Positions 10,899-23,330 of a stretch of DNA of 28,124 nucleotides are shown here, piece after piece (the first letter of the stretch is position 1; each line of letters opens with the position of its first letter). The position numbers and the translations under genes were made by a program. The notes under the pieces were generated by a model. The model ran no database searches. It was not told the DNA's origin and saw only the letters and a list, made by a program, of their open reading frames with translations. This DNA is from Saccoglossus kowalevskii (lineage: Eukaryota > Hemichordata > Enteropneusta > Harrimaniidae): the NCBI RefSeq assembly GCF_000003605.2, contig NW_003145801.1, forward strand, positions 34,846-62,969. The letters run 5' to 3'.

Positions 10899-12152
10899 CT
10901 TCCATTCAAATATTTTGTTTTATAACCAGTGTTCACAAATAAATATATGATTGAAGTAAGTAACATATAATGAAAAATGGAGAATTTCTCTATTTTTTCA
11001 AAAAAATGGGAAAGGAGGCTACAAATAGATGATCAAAAACTAATACCTTTATTTGTGTACGTATACGTGATTAATGCACGTGGCGACTTAGTTTCACAAA
11101 TTGTGTACGATTAGCACAAAATTGCATTATCCGTTACAATGTGACAACATGATAGACAAATTATTTCTTTAAAACCGTACTCAGTGTATTCAATTTTAAC
11201 TATTACTTTGCAGGAGCCTAAACACGACGCGTTTAATGAAAACTAAAACATTTTAACAACCTAGACACAGAGAATGAAAATAAAATGTGTCGGCCGATAT
11301 TTGATTATTATCGCCGCGGCTAATAATAAGGGATTTAGAAACATAACGAAATCGGACAAAGGAGTCGATTTGTCGACGGTACACGCCGATAGTTTTGAAC
11401 TTCGCTGAAAACATGCAAATACACACTCGAGGCGTTTTTTTTAATATGGGTCACCCCGTATAAAGTGATAAACTGAAAAATTCATGTTTTATCCAACAGT
11501 AGCGAAATGTGTGAATAGCGCGAGAAATAAGCGGGCCTGTGGTGTTTAATGAATTGACGACAGCCTCATTATAAATTGGACAATTAATATATTGTGAATT
11601 TCTATTATTTATAGTTCAATTTTGTTTTCATATCATATTTAATATCAAACAAATCTTCACACATGCTCAAAGTATTGATGTTTTGTTATTTTCATTTCGT
11701 CTTTCAGATCATTTTTTGCGGGTTTCTCGTAAATTTAGCCTCAAGCAATATTTTCAATATCGTACGGGATGATGAATGTATATCGGTTAGTTGCATTCAT
11801 AACCGGACAGTCCCCCATATGCATGCTGCTAATGGATCTTGCATTATTGCACACTATACACACACACCTCTTAAATCAAAAATTCTCACCAAAAGCGTTT
11901 AGTTAGCAAATGCGTTTGCTGGTATATATCATTCTGCATACTGTTTTTAGTTTCTATTCGGACAAAGTCCGAAAACGGTGACTCGTTATAAGCTCTGCGT
12001 GCTCGTGCGTCTGTCTCGGACTCAGTACTGGAACCGTTCACGTCCATGCTTCACATATACGCGTGCATTTTTACGTTTAAAGGTGCAAAAAAAAACAAAA
12101 AACAAGTATTTCTGTCATTCCGGAACCGGATCTCGATTTATGGACGAGTTTC

Positions 12153-12465
12153 GTTCAAATTTGGATCATACACCAGACATTATGACGGGACCTTGTTGCA
12201 CGACTGTTTGAATTGCAGATCAGATTCAAAATGCCCGCCTGGTGGTCATTTTTTTTTTATGAATTCTTTCCAGGAGCCATATATATCTGACATAATTCGA
12301 CCGATGGTGTTCAAACTTAATACATACATGGATTCGTTCAGCGACCCAATTCAAAATGGCCGAATGGCGTTAACTGTAATGCTTACGAAACATTACGAAA
12401 CTGGATCAAACCAAACTTTACATACATGTTATACGGCATGTCAAATTGTAATTCAAAATGGCTGA
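12153..12465. repeat. Degenerate tandem repeat, three units of about 100-125 bp
   Basis: A shared motif ATTCAAAATGSCYG occurs at 12224, 12349 and 12451 (spacing 125 and 102 bp). Each is preceded by an AT-rich stretch resembling TCAAACTTAATACATACATG (best at 12310-12329; weaker at 12154 and 12405). The order is preserved in all three units. A 139-codon plus-strand frame crosses the block, but one spacing is not a multiple of three and the reading resembles no protein that I know, so I call this a decayed repeat rather than a gene. Confidence 0.5.
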
Positions 12466-12469
12466 CTGG

Positions 12470-13133
12470 TTTCAGTTTTGTTTGCTATTGTACGACATGA
12501 ACCATGTCCATGCATTGTCATTACATGTACTTAATACACAATCTTTCTTTCTTCCCCACGTTAAACGTTTCCCCTCACGGAGGACTAATGTCCTTGCTAA
12601 GTTACTTACATTAACTTGAAATTGATACTTGATATAAATTATCAGAAATTTAACTATCATCTATCTACGGAGAAATGTGTGGTCGTATAAAACACATTTT
12701 TGAAAACACAGAAACACAATGGCCCGAAATGCCACATGTTACTAACACACGTTAACAGGTGGTTCAGTGATAATTAATTAATTCTATTGAAACAAATTGT
12801 ACATTAATATCTTATTTTTCAAACATGGTGTATTTTTGTAGAATTAACCCAGCCCTCCCCACTCCAAAACCGCGAATGTATTTTACACTGGAAATTACAA
12901 TTTGCGAGTGACACACATTTTGAATTTAAGATTGGCACATACGCCGTCGTATTGAACGCATCATGTTAGTATCGCGTTTCCACATATGCCCATATATGGG
13001 CAGGCAATCTTAATCGATGGATGATGAGCCCGTCACGCGAACTTCGTAAAAGGTCAGCTGTTTCAGTCTGTCGCCCGTCAGGTCTATATCATACCCGGTG
13101 TTTGAGCAGGAAATTGAAAATGCTGCTAGATAC
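12470..13133. other. Gene-free stretch with a CArG box
   Basis: Nothing gene-like. It includes a perfect CArG palindrome at 12988-13001 and AT-rich sequence. Confidence 0.5.
12988..13001. promoter_or_regulatory. CArG box (SRF/MEF2-type) in a 14-bp palindrome
   Basis: GCCCATATATGGGC is self-complementary and contains CCATATATGG (12990-12999), a perfect CC(A/T)6GG serum response factor site. No neighbouring promoter is evident. Confidence 0.35.
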
Positions 13134-13362
13134 CTTGATCAGACTGCTCAATTGCGTTAGATGAGAAGGGTAATTATAGTAATGCAGGACGTTGCCATCG
13201 TCACCTACTACACGACACCCCCGGGAATATAATGCATTATGTAAGCTTGCATTTGATAGGTCACCACAGACAAAATAAAAATGGAAGACGTTCTCTGATT
13301 GAATATTCGGGATTAATGCTTCCAAGTGAGCATAAAGACGCAGGATAATTGCAATATATTTA
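13134..13362 (-). other. Weak candidate coding exon, unrecognised
   Basis: On the minus strand an acceptor CTTATTCCAG and a donor AAG|GTATCT bound 229 bp that stay open in one frame (one base plus 76 codons). The reading has a balanced composition, with Cys, Gly, His and Asp rather than only the Lys/Asn/Ile/Phe typical of AT-rich noise, including FVCGDLSNASLHNALYSRGC. I recognise no domain. Without splicing the frame continues to a TGA at 13089. A frame of this length is expected a few times by chance in a window this size, so it may be noise. Confidence 0.18.
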
Positions 13363-16300
13363 CTGGAATAAGACTTTGCTAAGCATTAACTATGAAATAC
13401 TGCGTAATAATAAGGGTATACAAATTGGCCATGCAAGGTCATGGATGTAATCTGCAAACCATGATCGCGCGTTAACGAGTATTAATTCCTTGTATGCTAC
13501 TCTGAAGAAAACAATGGAGAAATGCCAGGGGTATTAAGTTAAATAGGAGTTTTAATGACAATCCCATTTGAACAAGTTCGAGATACTTCTTATGCTAGCA
13601 AATTTGGTGATTTGCTATAAATAGAAGTGAACTTGTAAACCCATATCCGAGTTCTAGTTTATTCAAGTGTGTCCGAAATATTATTTTATTTTAATATTTT
13701 ACCATCGCAATTCGTTGAAAAAATCGCCTTCCCAGGAATATTTACATACCATGCAGATTACTCGGCAGACATCCAGGAATGAAATTGTTTAGCTATTATT
13801 ACTACGTGTTATGTACTAAATTATATTATTTTTTCTGTTAAATAAAAACATGCATATAGAATTAGAATCATGATAGACATTTTAAAAGAAATATCCAACA
13901 AGACATCTACTATATCGTCTACAGCTAAAATCAGTTGAGTTTTAGAAGTGTGCTCGCGTACCGCCAAAGACAAAGGTAAGCTGTTATTTCACAAAAAATC
14001 CATCATATTTTTATTACTAGTATGCCATCAAAGTAGGCACAATCGATCGAGAGCTGGTAGCGTGAGGAAGAACTCTCGTAACTAAATTCAGTTTGATGTT
14101 AGTTAGCCAGCATGCTACGACCACCTATTAATTTTCCTATTATCACGATAATTGTAGTAGCGACGATTACAGGGGATTAATTTCCCGTTATGGCCGACAT
14201 GGGGCGTTGATTTCCGTGAAAATGTGTTAGGAGGACATGTAAATTGAGATAGGTTTTATTTGACGAAGGTGCCGCATACACTACTGTGCAAGGTTTATTT
14301 TAAATATTCAACGGTAGGCATGAACGAAGATTAATGTCATGGGTGAAAAACTAGCCTTATGCTCAAAACATAACGACTACCTGCATATGATATTTATTAG
14401 ACATGTTTCAGCGTATGATGGAGGAGATGATTCTTGGAAAAAAATGATTTGTACGAGAGAAACAAAACCCTGAATAATTTAACCTTTCAATTCTCGACCT
14501 GACAACCGAACAATGTCAACTCCACAGTCAACGACTTCACAAACTATACCACCCGGCCATGGGTTGAGAAGTTCAAGTTCTAATAGCGAATGTCCTTTCA
14601 AATAACAGAATCTATATGGTGCATCGTTATATGTAAATATTTTTTAACAATGCACCCGATCAAATACCGCTGCGAACTTCAATAAAATAGTAAACAAAGC
14701 TGAAAAAAAAGCAAATGCACTTCACTTTCTCGCCATATCATGGTTATAGTGTGTGTAAATATTGTTTTGTCGATGTTTGACGTAAAACCGTACACCCATC
14801 ATCACACGAGTCAATTGTGTACTTTCGTTTTTCTCATAAAATAGTGATTTATTTTTGCATCATAAACGAACCTGTTGCTACAACGTTTTCCATTCATCAT
14901 TCCCCGTTGTTGACTATTCATCTGATTCATGCGTGCCCTACAACCGTTTCGGCGTACAATTCTCCATTAAAATCCCATTCAAAACCAGCTTTGACAAATT
15001 TATGACCGAGAGATTATTGCAAAATAATAAACGGACGAATTTAACCACCATTTAACAAAGACCAATTTTAGCCGAATTATATATTTTTTTCTGCATGAAA
15101 ATAATTATTGTAGAACAATTTCGTTGAGTATCTGTTGGTTGAAATTGCGTTAATTTGTGTGGCCAATTTCGTTCGGCGGTGAGATAATAAAAGGGCCGTC
15201 TCTGTATTGAGTATGGTCTTTTGAGGGAGAATGAAGGTCACGTTCTCATTTCCGAAATATGCGACCAAAGCTTGAAAAATTCAGTGACTATGTTTACTAT
15301 ATAATTTACGATTGAGATTTAGTGCTCTGAGTTAAATAGTTGTACGATGGATTCGCGTTGCAATGGACATGATTGCTTTTCCCCGTGGTAATTACAAAAC
15401 AGTCATGCGTGATGACCTCCACTACTACGCGAACGAAATATTCCCAGAGCAGTTCGAAACAAATGAGCCTCAGGAAAATGTTTGCAAAAATTTCACAGAA
15501 TTATTACCAAAGTTTAAAGTTGAACTTGGTCGGATTGTCCCCTCTTTCGCGTGAGGCAAAATTGTAATAACTTTGCTAAGCGCGGCTTCAAAGTATTTAC
15601 ATGCGAAGGTCGCGAACGACATGTTTTTTTTTTGTTCACTGTATCGAATAGGGTTAACTGCCGATGCGAACTATAATATACGTATTTCTTTCTGTAAACG
15701 TGATTATGTAGACGATGCTTTGCAGGTGATACATATATTAACTATTAACTCAGCATTCCTACTAACTACCGAGACGCTTTTGTCACTGTTTCAACCCCAG
15801 CACATTTGTGTTCTTGTTGTTCTAGCTTGTATAAAGCGTATCATATCTGACAAATGTAAAATGCGCACGAATTCATAATGCTGTTTTTCCGTGGCATTTA
15901 TAAATTATGAACCTCTCTTATGCGTCATGCGTTCAATTTGTGATATAATAATAGGAACGGCTGGAATTCCCATTTACTCAGTTTTCTTCTTCTTTTTTTT
16001 ATAACAAGCGAATTCATCATGAATTGATTGTATTATATATTCACGTTTGTCATGAAAACGATAAGAGTGTGGACTATTCGCGCTCAAAAACGCCTTGCTC
16101 GTATTGCAGAATGTTACCGCGCAAACGATTTGTAGACGTGTTTGTACATTTCCAATATGTTTTTCTGCGATAACTTGAAAGTAGTTCTTGCCTGGGCTTA
16201 AATATTGCATTTTGTGAGTTATAATTTTAGGAGGAACCTGCAAACATAGAATAAAACGAATCTGGATTGTTACTGCGCGCGAGTTGCCATTATTTAATAT

Positions 16301-17553
16301 TGACATGAGATAGAATCAGCAGACGACACAGCAGACGACATTTGATGGTACCACTCGATTACCAAAGCGCATAGTTATGACATGTTACCTACATGGGCAC
16401 TCGCCTATGTCACAGGCATCAATCAAACAGTACTGAGGGAGACAGTACAGAGTCAGTCTGAAACGCAAGTCTTTCATCTTAATTTCGTCGACCTACTACT
16501 CGCATACAGGGTTCACGGATAGTCATTGTACAAAAATGTTGTCTTTTCATGGAGGTCTAAAAAAATTGGAATGTATATGAATGGAACATGTCAGTAATAC
16601 CCTTCCCCTCTACCAATGTGCTTCCATCCCGTGTAAGTAATTTCCATATTAATCCTAGCGGTACAGCAGCGTTAGTGATGGAAACCGACGTACAATGACA
16701 TACCTGAGACACCATACGTGCCGTACTTTCAGCGACTAGGGGCAGGATAATACAGCTATAATCGGAACGCTATACATACGGTCCGAGCATACGGTTTAAT
16801 CACACTGAAATCCCCCCCGGCTTTAATATTCGTATTTTCTCAACCAGTGATGATGTGTTATTTCTATTTGACGCATGCTTTTGCTTTCTGTGCATGTAAA
16901 GTTAGTGGGATTAAAAGTGTGGCCGTCTGGCGGCCTTTGTGAAGCCTGCAAAACCACTGACGTATCTTGTTTCGTGTCGTGTCGGGGATAATCATAATGT
17001 GGTATTTCCTCCTAAAAAATCAGTTTTAAATATATTCGTATTTTCTGTGTGGTACGTGCTTTTTCGTCTACAGAAAATAATATTATGGTTTGTTGGTCGT
17101 CAACTCTTTCTGAACCTGGAAACAATGAATGTAGGGCAATAGTGGACGAAAAGACGATTAGGAACAAATAATTAATTAATTAATCAATTAACTAACAAAC
17201 TTACTGAATAAATAAATAAATATATTCATCAAGTTTATGAACATAAAAAATATTTCGTGACAAAAATAGTTTTTCCCTAAATGCTATCCATAATTTAAAC
17301 TGTTAAGAAATAAAACAAAATAGGATAATTATTACAATTGCCGATCACTGTTTGTAAATCCTGTGCTCTTCTCTTTTCTTACCTGACCTGAATGTTTAAC
17401 TGATTCGAATACTACTACGTCAGTCACACTTTCAAGATTTAAAGTATGCAGAAATGTACGCCTCCCTAGGAATCCATTCATACACAGTTCCGGAGTCAGC
17501 TGCATCCTATGAAAGCTGAGTGGTTTATCAGTACGAATAATCTAAGTTTCACC

Positions 17554-17570
17554 AAAAAAAAAAAAAAAAA
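17554..17570. repeat. Poly(A) tract
   Basis: Seventeen consecutive A. I looked for a retrotransposon or processed pseudogene 5' of it and saw no coding remnant or target-site duplication. Confidence 0.9.
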
Positions 17571-18465
17571 TTAAAACGAAAAGCGATGGAATCGTTCAGT
17601 GTATTTATACGTATATCTGGTGAACGGTAATAGATTTCATCAACCTCGTTTTCACTTTGAAGGTTTCATTGACCTCTTTTGTTTCATAATCAGGTCTTTT
17701 TTTTCATTAGAGACCCCTGGCCCTTGACCCCCACCACCTTATTAAGCTTAGTCCCAAATGATACTGCGCTTGGGGAATTCGTGGAGTATATATTTATATA
17801 ATATTTGATTAATATTGTGAATTCAATAGGAATATATATAGAAATAGAAATATATTTCATCAACTTGCATATTACATCACGCCACTCACATCGCTCTGTT
17901 CTTGTCGACGCTTCTTTGCTATGTAATATTACGGCGACGCTTGTTTCCATTGTCGTCTCACATGATACCGCTACGAAAACAGCAGTATTCTGGGAAGGTT
18001 ATTTTTACCTTTCACTTGTGACATTATTGTTGAATTCGGGTTAAATCCACTGAACAATAAAGAACGCTAACTATGTCGAAATGATACGATAATGATAACA
18101 CGAATGCGGTGGAATTACCAGCAGCTTATTTAACATAAGTAGGCTCGAGACGACTGGCGACACAGTGGTTTGGTCACTTCTGCCGTGGCAGATTTTCCTT
18201 TTGGTTCAGAAAACACATAGTTTGTTAATTTAAATAGTGTATGAAAATGAGGGTAAACATACTGTCGGCATATTTTAGTAAATATTCTAATATATATACA
18301 GATATATGATAATGTATATTATAATAATTCTAGTGTTATTTTAATCCCTTTGTGATCTCTTCACTCGTGACGATAGTGTACCCGAACTTCCATACGGCTT
18401 TTGTTGGTGTAGAATTGAACGAGATTTGCACGTTTTCGTTGGTTGCTATCGACAGTTTAGAATGG

Positions 18466-18479
18466 GTTGCTATGGCAAC
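18466..18479. promoter_or_regulatory. RFX X-box palindrome
   Basis: GTTGCT-AT-GGCAAC matches the X-box consensus in both halves with the standard 2-bp spacing. A second left half-site, GTTGCTATCGAC, starts at 18442, 24 bp upstream. This is the best X-box in the gene-free centre of the window. Confidence 0.4.
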
Positions 18480-19235
18480 ACCATTCACGGCGCGAAGAAC
18501 TGTGTCAGTTTTGAAACGATGACAAGGCGGAAATGATGGAATAGTCCATTCTCCACTTGCACATAAGCAGGGGGTCTGGATGATGGTTTCATTATACCAT
18601 CAGACACCGCGGTGTTCCGTTATAGAGTTTGATGTCACATAACCCAGGGCTAAGTGTAAAGATTGGTTATTTTGATTAATCTCCGACATTGCACATGGCA
18701 CAGCCAAAATGTGTGCTTCTATATTGTAAGAAAGTTCTAACCGACCGCATTGAAGTCTCATTTAATTTTCAATACTATCGGTCCAGGTTATTGGGTTTCC
18801 AAAAATATAATGAAATGTAAATCAGTTGTCATTGTATCGTTGCGTTAGTTTCCATGGCGAAATTATTTTCTCATATCTAAAAACGTTACTTTGTGACATG
18901 GGCAGAACAAAATAATATATTATTAGTAATATGAATTATAATGACCTTCACAAACACATTTGAGATTGACCATTTGTCATTTAATGAAGGTAGTTTCCAA
19001 TGTGGAATTCAATAGTATTTCCTGTGCTATATGCCCAATAACATGCTAAAACCTGAATTCAGCTTCAAACTCGTAAATCTGTGCTGATTGAATCACTAAT
19101 GGCGAAATAATGAGAGGGGTTTCTCAACCTCGTTTCGTTGCCGGTTTCTATGAATTAAGTACAAATACTCTCGAATTCTAAAGGTTTGTGTCAAGTAGAT
19201 TTTAGTTTTGTCCCGGTTTCTATATTTCATCGCTT

Positions 19236-19352
19236 TCGCCGCCATTTTGTGTGTTGGTACTCAAGAGTGACATATTGCATTATGGGAAATATTTCGACTG
19301 GTGGGACTCACCACCCAAACATGCGCAGCGCGACGACGGTACCGTTTTAAGT
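19236..19352 (+). promoter_or_regulatory. Promoter-like patch with downstream splice donor
   Basis: Within about 115 bp lie TCGCCGCCATTTTG (19236-19249, a YY1-type CAAAATGGCGGC on the minus strand), GCATTATGGGAAAT (19278-19291, weakly like a ZNF143/Staf half), CATGCGCA (19320-19327, an NRF1 half-site) and a CpG-rich run to 19343. They are followed by a strong plus-strand donor TTTTAA|GTGAGT at 19351. This combination is typical of TATA-less promoters with a short untranslated first exon. No coding exon has been identified to pair with it. Confidence 0.3.
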
Positions 19353-20220
19353 GAGTTCATAATTCATGCTGAATTTTAGAATGTGCACATATATCGGGTC
19401 GATTGTGATATATTAATAATTAATAAACCTTCTCATTAAGTATAGTGGTAAAATATTACCACACACACTAAAATGTTTAAAAATATTAGGATTCACATCG
19501 ATAACACTATACAATGTATGTCTTTTCAGCCCATTTAACCAAGAAACATTTTAGACTATAGTTTCTCGAAAAAAATCCAGTGACTCATTTGTTTTATTAT
19601 TTTGATTCTAATGGCATAAACTTGTAATGATGAAAATACGAAGAAAATGACGTGTTAAAATAAATATCGGTGGCATCTCAAATTCCACGTTCCCACTGGA
19701 TCCAAATTATTATGGATCCCGTCTCACCCTAATATTAGAACTATACAGACCACATTATTGAAATTATATCAAGACGGTTCTGTTATGCACTGCATGTTTC
19801 TAGAAAACTTTCGCTTGCAAAGCTGGACTACTGTGCAATATAAATATACCTCTGTACTCTTTATAGTTGTGTCGACTTCTTTTTATTAATTCTCTAACTT
19901 TTATTAACCAGCATGTACCCACACTCAAGGCTAGTTCCCCTATCCACAAGAAGAAGATGGCGCCACGCACGATTCATGTTTCGCCGCTGATCAAAAACAC
20001 TCGAAACACTATTCAAAGTTAAACTATTTTCAGTCCGTTGCCAGAAAACGATTGCCTTATCATTGAACACCATTCTGAAGATGCTTTATCATGAACGAGG
20101 TGTCTTGCTTCGCATAATTTGTGAAACAAACAAACAAACAAACAAACACAATGGTGTCACCCATTCACCGGAAGTGCACCGTTTTCAAACTATTGTGGTA
20201 CTCGTATATATAGTATATCG
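19353..20220. other. Gene-free stretch
   Basis: No gene seen. It includes a short hairpin with 7-bp arms at 19445-19462, a second YY1-like AAGATGGCGCC at 19954-19964 and an (AAAC)n tract at 20124-20148. Confidence 0.45.
20124..20148. repeat. (AAAC)n microsatellite
   Basis: Six uninterrupted AAAC units ending in ACA. Simple repeat. Confidence 0.9.
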
Positions 20221-20275
20221 ATAGAGCTCGCCTCGCGAGCGGCTTTCGGGCGCTCTCACTGCGCTCGCGAATATT
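20221..20275. other. Short CpG-rich island with CTCGCGAG palindrome
   Basis: A GC-rich patch with about ten CpGs sits abruptly in AT-rich DNA, between a TATATAGTATAT run and AATATT. It contains CTCGCGAG (20232-20239) inside the larger imperfect palindrome GCTCGCCTCGCGAGC, and a later GCGCTCGCGA. TCGCGA-type palindromes are found in some TATA-less promoters (BANP sites). It could equally be a fragment of a dispersed repeat. Confidence 0.35.
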
Positions 20276-22070
20276 TTACTAAACTATATTTACTTCTTTC
20301 AGTACCGATGGATATTCGGGAAATCGTCGCATCCACTCCCGACTCCATCGTTTGCATGCAACCCATGGTAACCACCAATTCATCTGCTTATAAACTCACG
20401 TCGATCTGCCTGACAGGCACGAACGTTTTCTGAAATTGTCGTCATCAATGTTGTTCATTACAAATCAAAACAAAGACTGTCACTCTAAATTGAATGTGGT
20501 TCGAGTTGGAACGTGTGTTTCACGGAAAATAATCGTCATTTTTGTGACATGCGCAATAAGCACAATCCGCTCTGACAAACGGGAGACAAAAATAAACCCG
20601 CAATGTTGTGTTAATTTCCGGAAGACGTCTCTAATCTAAGAAAACCTCATACCTTTTATGGTTATACAATACACCCATTTACGTCTCGATTGCTATTAAT
20701 TAAGATTAACAACGTCAGTTACATTTTTTGTCAGTCCATTAAATTTACTAATAAAATTATCTCTATTATCTTCGTCTTTTGTTTCACATCGATAACTCAC
20801 CCGGGTTTCAAACAATACTTATAGGTAATTGCCCTGGGAAACCCCACTCCAACATGTTTTTTCCTGAGGTGTTAACGTTTTATAATTTCTTTCTGTATAT
20901 AGGGGAAGCGGGCTTCCGTGGTCACGATAACGAAACTTGTACATTGTTGTCTTAATTTATTCCACGTCGAAAAAAGCAAATTACATATATTAGATGATTT
21001 ACACAACCTACATTGTCACACTTATATATAATAAAAAAATTAATATAAAAATCTTTATTTTTGATACCATAAAAAAAGATGACAAGTAAGTGGCGACAAT
21101 GATCTGTCTTAGTTCATGTGTGTGCCGCGTTTACATAGTATATATGTCATTCAAATTAAATTTACATATCGCTTATGGATTGCCATGGATATCTATTAAT
21201 CATAGCATTAATATTAATATTGACTGAAAATATAGTGATAAAGCGGGGGTATGAGAGTATACCGTTGGCACGAGTTTAAACACGTTCGTTAGGAACATGA
21301 CGGCTTACTATATCGGAATATGAAAGAAACAAAAACTGATTTACGAAATCGATCAATACAGTGGCGATGTTGAATATAACTCTATTTTTTTAACAGAATT
21401 CGAGCTAACATCAAATGTGGTTTGAATTCTAACACAATTAGACTGTCATATCTCACATATCGGATTGAGAATATTTGGTAAACAAAATGCCCTCTGTAAA
21501 AATGAATTAAATACCCAATTGAAATCTGAATTCCGCCACTTGTTGCTAAAAATAGCACAGATGACGTCACGGCCATCCACCACCTACGTCATGCTGGTCG
21601 TTCGTGATGAAAAGCACAACGTTCGTGAACACACTGGTCTTAACAAGCTTCAATAAACTTTAACTGCATTCTGTGACATTTTTCAAAGAAATTATCAACA
21701 GACAATAAAATCTATTCACTTTCCTTATCAACCCACGCCATTTGTTCTAACAAAATTATCACGAGAAATAACCCGCTCTTCTGCCCTGGTCTCCTCGGCT
21801 CGAGTCAAAGTAAACCGCGCTGAAACGAACCATGAATCCCATTCGAATCGTGACAATCGTTTCTGGGTGATTTCATTGTGTAAATAATTGCGGCATGTGT
21901 GCAAATTCTCCCAAGAACGCCGTTAAACTGATCTCGACTATCTATCAATAACGGTGTTGATGACGGCAGTCAATGGAAGCGGGATTCGTGTCACGCAAGA
22001 ACCACGATTGGGTGGCGTGAACGAGGGTAGACTAATGTTAGCCGCCGCTGTCAGCACTCAATTCTTTTCT

Positions 22071-22087
22071 GATTGATTGATTGATTA
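22071..22087. repeat. (GATT)n microsatellite
   Basis: Four GATT units followed by degenerate AATT/GAAT copies. Simple repeat. Confidence 0.85.
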
Positions 22088-23257
22088 ATTGAATGATTTT
22101 TTTTATTTATTTGTGTACAAGTAATTTTAACCACGCAGCATATTTTGTGATATCACTGCAGGACAAATAATGACAAAAACGTATGACCATGCGTACATAT
22201 TCATCGACGAATTACAAATAACACATAATTACAAATATGATATGTAAGTTATAAAAGTAATCAGAAAATAATTAACATAAAAATATCTTTAGATGCGTTT
22301 TAAATGACAAACGTAATTTAATATTGAGGTTATCTTACAATGAAACGGGGGGGTTCCTTGAATATGTGAGTGCTCAAAGCACGTGAGTTGGATTTCAACG
22401 AGTGTTCTTGTGTGAATCAATGAGTCTTGATGTACACTTGCTGAAATAACTAAATCGTTATACGGCAGAAAAAGTGCGACTTCGAATACATTATAGACAA
22501 AACACTATCCATGCGTCTTCATTCGGTTTCTAGAAATTTCGAAGATGCACATACATGGCGTGAATTGTTACTCAAATTGTATATATCAGATATGTATATA
22601 TTTCCAAGGCCTAGGTGACGGCCATGTCTATATACTCATGACTGTGACGGTCCACATCACATTCGTTCTCTCATGGAGCCAAGCTTCCTGGTTCTCTGGA
22701 GTACAGCCATCATTGAGAATACTAGATTCCCATGAGAGCATTAACGGCGGTGAGCGTGGTTTGTAAATTATCATGACAATGTACATGACAATTTTGTCTT
22801 AATTGTTTTTTTTTTCTAGACTGAAATCAATATGCCATTAGTCACACTTCTAGAATTAATTAATTTAATCTTTTCTCCTACATAGTACTCAACCTACAGT
22901 TTGTGTTAACGAATTAAGTTGAGTAATTCTCTAGTAATGCTTGTTTTGCGTCACATGGACAAGTCGATGTCCCCTTAAAGATTACGTTCGATTGTTTTTC
23001 ACCATTCTGTCGATTAATTACTCAACACAATACGGATGCACGAAACATCCCAACGCATAGATACAACATGCAATGGTACACTGAAAGTTCATTATCAAAT
23101 GTGTTATCGTTGTAGATTCCACGATAGTGTTGACGCGACTGCTGGGCTCATTAGAAAAACGAACGCACATGCTGCAGTGATTTCAAAGATATGACGTAGT
23201 ATATCCTTAATACCCCCAAGTTGTCGTCACTGATAATGCGTTTTTCGGCAAATTTTT

Positions 23258-23275
23258 ATCAATCAATCAATCAAT
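23258..23275. repeat. (AATC)n microsatellite
   Basis: About four and a half AATC units. Simple repeat. Confidence 0.85.
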
Positions 23276-23319
23276 GCCCAATTAGGCCATGCATTGAATA
23301 ACCGGTGTTAGCAGGAAAC

Positions 23320-23330
23320 GGGGGGGGGGG
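23320..23330. repeat. Poly(G) run
   Basis: Eleven consecutive G. Unusual in AT-rich DNA and prone to sequencing or assembly length errors. Confidence 0.9.

Larger units (their letters stand above)
8451..12140. other. Gene-free region with weak exon candidates and a 21-bp duplication
   Basis: I recognise no gene. Several minus-strand open frames read somewhat like protein: 8451-8613, bounded by an acceptor (CTTTTTAAAG) and a donor (TTG|GTGAGC); 9558-9779, ending GLEDLV-stop; and 10433-10642. None has a recognisable domain and their lengths fit chance. Other contents are a CRE (8805-8812), CACGTG at 9311 and 11077, a perfect 21-bp tandem duplication (10725-10766) and an X-box-like site at 10885-10898. 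Confidence 0.45.
13363..19235. other. Long gene-free region
   Basis: I recognise no gene in nearly 6 kb. Contents are a 12-bp doublet at 16318-16341, AATT/AATC and AATA low-complexity tracts at about 17168-17222, a 17-A run at 17554-17570, and X-box palindromes near 18466. A 63-codon plus-strand frame at 15363-15554 has a good start context (GCAATGG) and an acidic, non-random-looking C-terminal half, but no recognisable motif; it is reported only as a finding. Confidence 0.45.

Noticed and set aside
12046-12465. 139-residue protein
   Set aside because: It spans a degenerate repeat with one period not divisible by three and has no recognisable domain; it is better explained as repeat DNA.
17554-17570. 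Poly(A) tail of a retroposed gene
   Set aside because: No coding remnant, SINE-like promoter boxes or flanking duplication could be seen 5' of the tract.
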